Of a stretch of 10,071 bases of DNA, positions 6,764 through 10,071 are shown in pieces. The notes beneath the pieces are model-generated. The model was given only the letters and a program-made list of their open reading frames with translations, was not told the DNA's origin and made no database searches. Positions within the stretch are counted from its first letter, which is position 1. Every line of letters begins with the position of its first letter. The position numbers and the translations under genes are program-made. Source of the stretch: an uncultured Chlorobiaceae bacterium (GTDB taxonomy: Bacteria; Bacteroidota; Chlorobiia; Chlorobiales; Chlorobiaceae); the NCBI GenBank assembly GCA_903874585.1, contig CAIQSY010000239.1:1-10071 (forward strand), given 5' to 3'.

Positions 6764-8017
6764 TTACAGAAACTCCTCGTAATAATTAAGGTCTTTATGG
6801 AATGTCTCTTCGAGTGCGTTGAGTGAGAGAAATGCGGCAATAATGCAGATGCTGCCGACCACCAGCGCACCGATTTCCATACCAAGATGTCCACGGAAAA
6901 ACTGGAAAAGTATGGTAATAGGAACGACCATACCGCGCACGAGATTGGGCACGGTTGTGGCAACAGTGGCGCGTAGATTGGTACCAAACTGTTCCGCTGC
7001 AACGGTGACAAAAATTGCCCAATAGCCACCGGCAAAACCAAGCAAGGCACAAACGATATAAAAAAATTGTGGCGACTGACCAATCTGCAAGAAATAAAGC
7101 GCAACCGCGCCAACGGTAAGCAGCAAAAAGAGCAAGACCACCCGTTTGCGACTCTGTAAGAGCTGACTCAAGAGACCGCTGGAGAGGTCACCAAGCACCA
7201 GACCGAGATAGCAGTACATGACTGCATTACCAGCAGAAACGACACCAGTAATACCAAGTTCAGTGGCAAATTCTGGCGAAAACGTGATCAAAACGCCAAC
7301 CACAAACCAAATTGGCACACCGATCATAATGGAGTTGAGGTAGCGAAAAAAACGGCTACGGTCGGTAAAGAGCGCCAGCATATTACCACGACTCACACCA
7401 TTTTTCGATTCCATTGTTTTAAACATGCCCGACTCTGCCACTTTGACTCGCGCAGCAAGAAGAAGTAATCCAAGTAAACCACCAATAAAAAAAGCGTTAC
7501 GCCACTCATAGGTGTTGGCGACAACATTAGCAAGAATAGCGCCAGAGACTCCGATAGAGGCAACAAGCATGGTACCATAACCACGGATCTTCGTCGGTAA
7601 AACCTCTGCGACCAAGGTTATACCTGCACCAAGCTCACCCGCCAGACCAACGCCGGCAATAAAGCGCAATGCCGCATACATTGGCAGTGACCATGCAATA
7701 CCATTGGCAAGATTAGCAAGTGAGTAGATGAGAATAGAGGCAAACATTATTTTTAAACGCCCCTTTTTATCGCCAAGCCAACCCCAGAGTACGCCACCAA
7801 CCAACATGCCAATCATCTGCATATTCAGCAGATAGACGCCGTAATCAATCAGCTCTTTCCCTGAAAGCCCGAAGGATTTGAGGCTCGGCACACGGACAAT
7901 GCTGAAAAGAACAAGATCGTAGATATCAACAAAATAGCCCAGCGCTGCAACAATTACAGGCAAACTGAAAATTGCACGGACTACACTTTGTTCTTGAGGG
8001 TGGGGAATAGCTGCCAT
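6764..8017 (-). CDS. Major facilitator superfamily transporter
   Basis: This 417-residue inner-membrane permease has about 12 hydrophobic segments. The MFS loop 2-3 motif is GGVLWGWLGDKKGRLK (74-89) with Asp83 and Arg87. RFIAGVGLAGELGAG (118-132) carries the conserved Arg118 of helix 4. PTKIRGYG after helix 5 resembles the equivalent loop of the metabolite:H+ symporter and sugar-phosphate-type groups. Helix 1 carries two acidic residues (Asp31, Asp34), as in proton-coupled members. The substrate cannot be told from sequence alone. It lies 144 bp downstream of the NusG-like gene on the same strand, so it may be read from that transcript or from its own promoter in the gap; I found no strong promoter there. 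It is convergent with recN. No enzyme gene next to it hints at a substrate. Confidence 0.88.
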   Translation of the reverse strand: MAAIPHPQEQSVVRAIFSLPVIVAALGYFVDIYDLVLFSIVRVPSLKSFGLSGKELIDYGVYLLNMQMIGMLVGGVLWGWLGDKKGRLKIMFASILIYSLANLANGIAWSLPMYAALRFIAGVGLAGELGAGITLVAEVLPTKIRGYGTMLVASIGVSGAILANVVANTYEWRNAFFIGGLLGLLLLAARVKVAESGMFKTMESKNGVSRGNMLALFTDRSRFFRYLNSIMIGVPIWFVVGVLITFSPEFATELGITGVVSAGNAVMYCYLGLVLGDLSSGLLSQLLQSRKRVVLLFLLLTVGAVALYFLQIGQSPQFFYIVCALLGFAGGYWAIFVTVAAEQFGTNLRATVATTVPNLVRGMVVPITILFQFFRGHLGMEIGALVVGSICIIAAFLSLNALEETFHKDLNYYEEFL

Positions 8018-8127
8018 TATTCGTATTGATAGAGATGATACTATGCCAATGTTAATAGAATGCTATCGGATGAGCGACGCAGAGACAACCACTCACTTAT
8101 TTGCTCTAAAATTTTTAAAGACTCTTG

Positions 8128-8158
8128 CTCCGAAAAACGGCACCTCCGAAAAACGGCA
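8128..8158. repeat. Tandem duplication of a 15-bp unit
   Basis: CTCCGAAAAACGGCA occurs at 8128-8142 and again, identically, at 8144-8158, separated by one C (period 16). Each copy contains a small inverted repeat, CCG-AAAAA-CGG. It lies in the 144-bp gap between the NusG-like gene and the MFS gene, just after the stop of the former. Confidence 0.9.
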
Positions 8159-8161
8159 ATG

Positions 8162-8758
8162 TTAAACTCGCAAAAAGTGCTTCTCCACTGACACAAGTTC
8201 ATGTGATGGTGAGGCTGAGGCTGAGGCTGAGGCAAATTGACCCGAGCTGGTAACTGGCGCAAGAAGATCGGGGAAAATACTCACCTCAACGCCCTGCATT
8301 ATGGTATCGAAAAAAACCACAAGTTTCGTCTCGCGCCCCTGCTTGACCACAACTCCCTCAAAATCTTTGAACGGTCCAGCAAGTACTTTAACACGCTGAC
8401 CTGCCGGTAGAGCATTCACTCTCCGTTGAACCGCGTCAGGCTCTCGCGTCAGCTTTCTGAGCCAGTCAATATCTTTTTCAGCAATAATCGACGGCTTTCT
8501 GCCAATCCCGATAAATTTCACAACTCCCTCTGTATCAAGTACTTTGGCGTTGTCTTTATACAGATCAAGATTCACAAACACATATCCACGAAACAGCGGA
8601 TCAGAGACTTTCTTCTTTCTATCACTCCATTGCTTCCATGTTTCAAGCAGCGGAAGAAAGCTGACAATCTCCCGTTCAACAAGCATCTGATGCACTTTTT
8701 TCTCGTATCGGGAGCGAACATACACAGCGTACCAGTGTAACTTCTCAAGCTCATCCAT
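8162..8758 (-). CDS. NusG-family antitermination factor, RfaH/UpxY-like paralogue
   Basis: Proteins of this family bind RNA polymerase through an N-terminal NGN domain and reduce pausing or termination; specialised paralogues act on particular long operons. The NGN domain is about 7-105: WYAVYVRSRYEKKVHQML, then FLPLLETWKQWSDRKKKVSDPLFRGYVFV. A KOW domain follows at about 117-165 (LPAGQRVKVLAGPFKDFEGVVV). The ETWKQWSDRKKK...PLFRGYVFV pattern is that of Bacteroidetes/Chlorobi UpxY-type paralogues rather than housekeeping NusG, which normally lies by secE and rplK. The last about 29 residues (170-198) go beyond the usual KOW end and include (Ala-Ser)4 at 176-183, encoded by a hexanucleotide repeat. 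No capsule or polysaccharide genes are visible; the next gene is an MFS transporter. Terminator-like hairpins precede the gene. There is no Shine-Dalgarno. Which operon it controls is unknown. Confidence 0.88.
   Translation of the reverse strand: MDELEKLHWYAVYVRSRYEKKVHQMLVEREIVSFLPLLETWKQWSDRKKKVSDPLFRGYVFVNLDLYKDNAKVLDTEGVVKFIGIGRKPSIIAEKDIDWLRKLTREPDAVQRRVNALPAGQRVKVLAGPFKDFEGVVVKQGRETKLVVFFDTIMQGVEVSIFPDLLAPVTSSGQFASASASASPSHELVSVEKHFLRV
8211..8233. repeat. Hexanucleotide microsatellite in the NusG-like gene
   Basis: GAGGCT is repeated almost four times (8211-8233, the last copy lacking its final base). On the minus strand it encodes alternating Ala-Ser near the C-terminus. Six-base units keep the frame, so slippage would change only the length of the tail. 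Confidence 0.95.
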
Positions 8759-8787
8759 TGTTGCATATCTATTGATTATCGAACCAG

Positions 8788-8817
8788 AAAAAAGCGCACG
8801 CGAACCAGCTCTTTTTT
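8788..8817 (-). terminator. Terminator-like hairpin after the DUF218 gene / in the NusG-like leader
   Basis: On the minus strand AAAAAAGAGC pairs with GCGCTTTTTT through ten positions with one A/G mismatch, around a 10-base loop. The A and T tracts form the base of the stem, as in two-way intrinsic terminators. It lies 43 bases past the stop of the DUF218 gene and only 29 bases before the NusG-like start codon. Confidence 0.5.
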
Positions 8818-8829
8818 GGCATCAATAAG

Positions 8830-8854
8830 AAAGGTAACAACTGTGCGTTACTTT
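8830..8854 (-). terminator. Second hairpin directly after the DUF218 gene
   Basis: GTAAC (8834-8838) pairs with GTTAC (8847-8851), extended by AAA/TTT past a bulged G8833, with an 8-base loop. On the minus strand it is followed by a T-rich stretch. It begins five bases after the DUF218 stop and may be a weak terminator or a leader structure. Confidence 0.35.
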
Positions 8855-8859
8855 ACAAA

Positions 8860-9597
8860 TTAACCACGAATCCAGTAGTAGAACCAACCCAGAAGCTCTC
8901 GCAATGCTCGCTCGGACTGTTCAAGCGCTTCAGCACTGGGTAAAAAGCGCAAGATGGTTGAGCCGTAGCTATTGTTGACACGATAATCGACAGGGAATGG
9001 TGTCACTGCAAATCCAGCTTTTTTAAACAAAAGGATGGAGCGACGCATGTGGAAGGCACTGGTTACCAGAATAATACGCTTTTGAGAGCCAAGCAAGGTG
9101 CGGATAGCTGCGGCTTCATCAGCGGTATTGCCTACTTTCGGGGTCAGACGAATGGCTGATTGTGGTACACCAAGCAAGAGCGCTCGTTTTGCAAGCAGTT
9201 CACCTTCAGGTATCTCATAGGGTTTCCATGGCCAATACCCTCGCGTAAAGAGCAGCAGTGGTGCTTTTCCAGCTTTGAACAGCTCAATACCTGCATCAAA
9301 ACGATCGGCTGCATCGCCCCACTCGCCCAGCGGAGCACCATCAACCTGACGCATCATGCCGCTCAACACCACAAGGGCATCGGACTTGTCAATTGAACTG
9401 ACTGGAACGCGAGATGTTCCCCCTTCAACAAAGCGCATCAATCCGTCACCAACTACAGGCATACTGAATGCCCACAGAACAACCGCAGCATACCAGAGCA
9501 GTATTTTTTTACGAAATGCAAGTCCGGCGAGGAGGGCGATAAGGGTGACGCCAAGTGGTAGAACAAGGATTGGAAGTAGTTTATGAAGAAAAAGCAT
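8860..9597 (-). CDS. DUF218 membrane protein of the YdcF/SanA/ElyC family
   Basis: This 245-residue protein has two N-terminal membrane helices (about 8-27 and 33-49) and then a DUF218 domain (about 71-215). Signature parts are KSDALVVLSGM (71-81), DRFDAGIELFKAGKAPLLLFTRG (98-120), GNTADEAAAI (157-165) and KRIILVTSAFHMRRSILLFKKAGF (173-196). It ends with FLPSAEALEQSERALRELLG (218-237), a tail also found in ElyC-like members. In E. coli, ElyC and SanA affect envelope integrity and peptidoglycan synthesis under stress, but the biochemical activity of the family is not settled, so no reaction is assigned. The two-helix anchor matches ElyC better than the soluble YdcF. It stands alone on its strand: a 158-bp repeat-like gap lies upstream and two hairpins lie downstream. 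There is no Shine-Dalgarno. Confidence 0.85.
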   Translation of the reverse strand: MLFLHKLLPILVLPLGVTLIALLAGLAFRKKILLWYAAVVLWAFSMPVVGDGLMRFVEGGTSRVPVSSIDKSDALVVLSGMMRQVDGAPLGEWGDAADRFDAGIELFKAGKAPLLLFTRGYWPWKPYEIPEGELLAKRALLLGVPQSAIRLTPKVGNTADEAAAIRTLLGSQKRIILVTSAFHMRRSILLFKKAGFAVTPFPVDYRVNNSYGSTILRFLPSAEALEQSERALRELLGWFYYWIRG

Positions 9598-9621
9598 GAG
9601 TTTACGGGTGAGTTATAAGAT

Positions 9622-9704
9622 TGCACTTCGATACGGGCTTTGCCCTACTCAGTGACCAGCCGGAGACCGGTGGCTGGGGTTTGTTGCCGTTCGGTGGGGG
9701 GGGG
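9622..9704. repeat. Palindromic intergenic element with a nine-G run
   Basis: The gap contains GGGC-TTT-GCCC (9635-9645) within CTTCGATACGGGC...CTACTCAGTGACC. Next comes CCAGCC (9656-9661) pairing with GGCTGG (9672-9677), with CCGG-AGA-CCGG nested inside it. A run of nine G follows (9696-9704). The CTTCGA...CTCAGTGACC framework resembles short dispersed REP-like repeats I recall from many bacterial intergenic regions, but copy number cannot be judged from one window. I see no gene in 9598-9755. Confidence 0.5.
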
Positions 9705-9755
9705 ACGGGCTTGAACCATGATAGTCGATCCCTTTGGTACCGGAAAGACAGAGCG

Positions 9756-10071
9756 TTACACCTTCTCCCACTCAAACTTGCTGACGTTTCTCTGCTTCGG
9801 GTCAAAAACGATGCCAATCACATACCGTTCACCGGCATATTTCTCGTAATATTTCATCTTCTTGATCTGCTCAAGCGGCTCCCCGTCGGTTACCTTGAAC
9901 TCAAAAAGAAAGGTTCTCCCTCCGTACTTTATGGTCAGGTCAATTCTGCCCTTGTTGCTGACATCCTCGGCGATGATGTCCACTCCGATACTGGCAAAAC
10001 AGGCATAGAGCACGCTGGCGTAAAAGCCTTCGTAACGCTCGATATCATTGTTGGTAAAATTATTATAGGCG
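9756..10071 (-). CDS. PD-(D/E)XK nuclease-domain protein, C-terminal part (AAA-ATPase-like family)
   Basis: Only the last 104 or so residues are in the window; the frame is open through the right edge. A GTG at 10011-10013 could be mistaken for a start, but the in-frame upstream codons read NNDIERYEGFYAS, which is family sequence. That flows into VLYACFASIGVDIIAEDVSNKGRIDLTI and FLFEFKV. The Asp of GRIDLT and the Glu-x-Lys of FEFK form the PD-(D/E)XK nuclease core. The rest (EQIKKMKYYEKY...VIGIVFDPKQRNVSKFEWEKV) matches the C-terminal nuclease domain of the widespread proteins whose N-terminus is a degenerate AAA ATPase (DUF1703/PDDEXK_9 type). These occur in many copies in Bacteroidetes, Chlorobi and Clostridia, and their role is unknown. 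The N-terminal ATPase part should lie beyond the edge. Confidence 0.85.
   Translation of the reverse strand, partial: AYNNFTNNDIERYEGFYASVLYACFASIGVDIIAEDVSNKGRIDLTIKYGGRTFLFEFKVTDGEPLEQIKKMKYYEKYAGERYVIGIVFDPKQRNVSKFEWEKV

Noticed and set aside
8047..8165. Nine-base direct repeat CAATGTTAA at 8047-8055 and 8157-8165 flanking about 100 bp, like a target duplication of a small mobile element
   Set aside because: The ends of the enclosed segment show no inverted repeats, and one 9-base match at this distance is not unlikely by chance over 10 kb.
8041..8262. Minus-strand reading frame of 73 codons overlapping the end of the NusG-like gene and the gap after it
   Set aside because: It starts inside the NusG-like gene in another frame, its Pro-Gln run is just the hexanucleotide repeat read out of frame, and it has no family resemblance or ribosome site.
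9602..9817. Minus-strand reading frame of 71 codons in the gap before the DUF218 gene
   Set aside because: It reads through the palindromic element and the G9 tract, overlaps the end of the nuclease-domain gene, and its Pro/Arg/Ser-rich product resembles no protein I know.
10011..10013. GTG as the start of an 85-residue protein at the right end
   Set aside because: In-frame upstream codons continue to the window edge and read as family sequence, so the gene is partial rather than starting here.
1..10071. tRNA, rRNA, CRISPR array, complete insertion sequence or toxin-antitoxin pair
   Set aside because: No cloverleaf-like sequence, regularly spaced repeat array, transposase motif or small paired-gene arrangement was seen on either strand.

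Overview
The window looks like chromosome of a green sulfur bacterium (Chlorobi, family Chlorobiaceae). The first gene is a BchG-type bacteriochlorophyll a synthase. The other genes are housekeeping genes in the short, compact forms typical of that group, almost none has a Shine-Dalgarno sequence, and base composition is moderate to AT-leaning. A low-GC Chlorobium of the Chl. chlorochromatii kind would fit, but that is inference from overall character and not a database match.

Layout, left to right. Plus strand: bchG (14-1012), rpmB (1082-1297), an intrinsic terminator ending five bases before the rnhA start codon, rnhA (1382-1819), and an unrecognised single-pass membrane protein (1832-2875). 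Minus strand: tilS (2885-3862), convergent with the unknown gene. A divergent AT-rich promoter region (3863-4056) leads into plus-strand psd (4057-4704), then tatA (4792-5001) with its own promoter and the only strong Shine-Dalgarno site in the window, and recN (5020-6723). Minus strand again to the right edge: an MFS transporter (6764-8017, convergent with recN), a NusG-family antiterminator-like protein of the RfaH/UpxY kind (8162-8758), a DUF218 YdcF/ElyC-like membrane protein (8860-9597), and the C-terminal part of a PD-(D/E)XK nuclease-domain protein that runs off the window (9756-10071).

The left two thirds is ordinary core genome: pigment synthesis, ribosome, RNA/DNA hybrid removal, tRNA modification, phosphatidylethanolamine synthesis, protein export and recombination repair. 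These genes do not form one pathway. The right third is more accessory in character. It holds a specialised NusG paralogue with an in-frame hexanucleotide microsatellite in its tail, terminator-like hairpins just upstream of it, a 15-bp tandem duplication just downstream, and a palindromic intergenic element with a nine-G run beside the nuclease-domain gene.

I find no convincing new multi-gene system. The observations most worth following up are the possible leader control of the NusG paralogue and its repeat-bearing tail, the terminator abutting rnhA, and the palindromic G-run element. No tRNA, rRNA, CRISPR array or complete insertion sequence was seen. No stretch over 300 bases lacks a gene.
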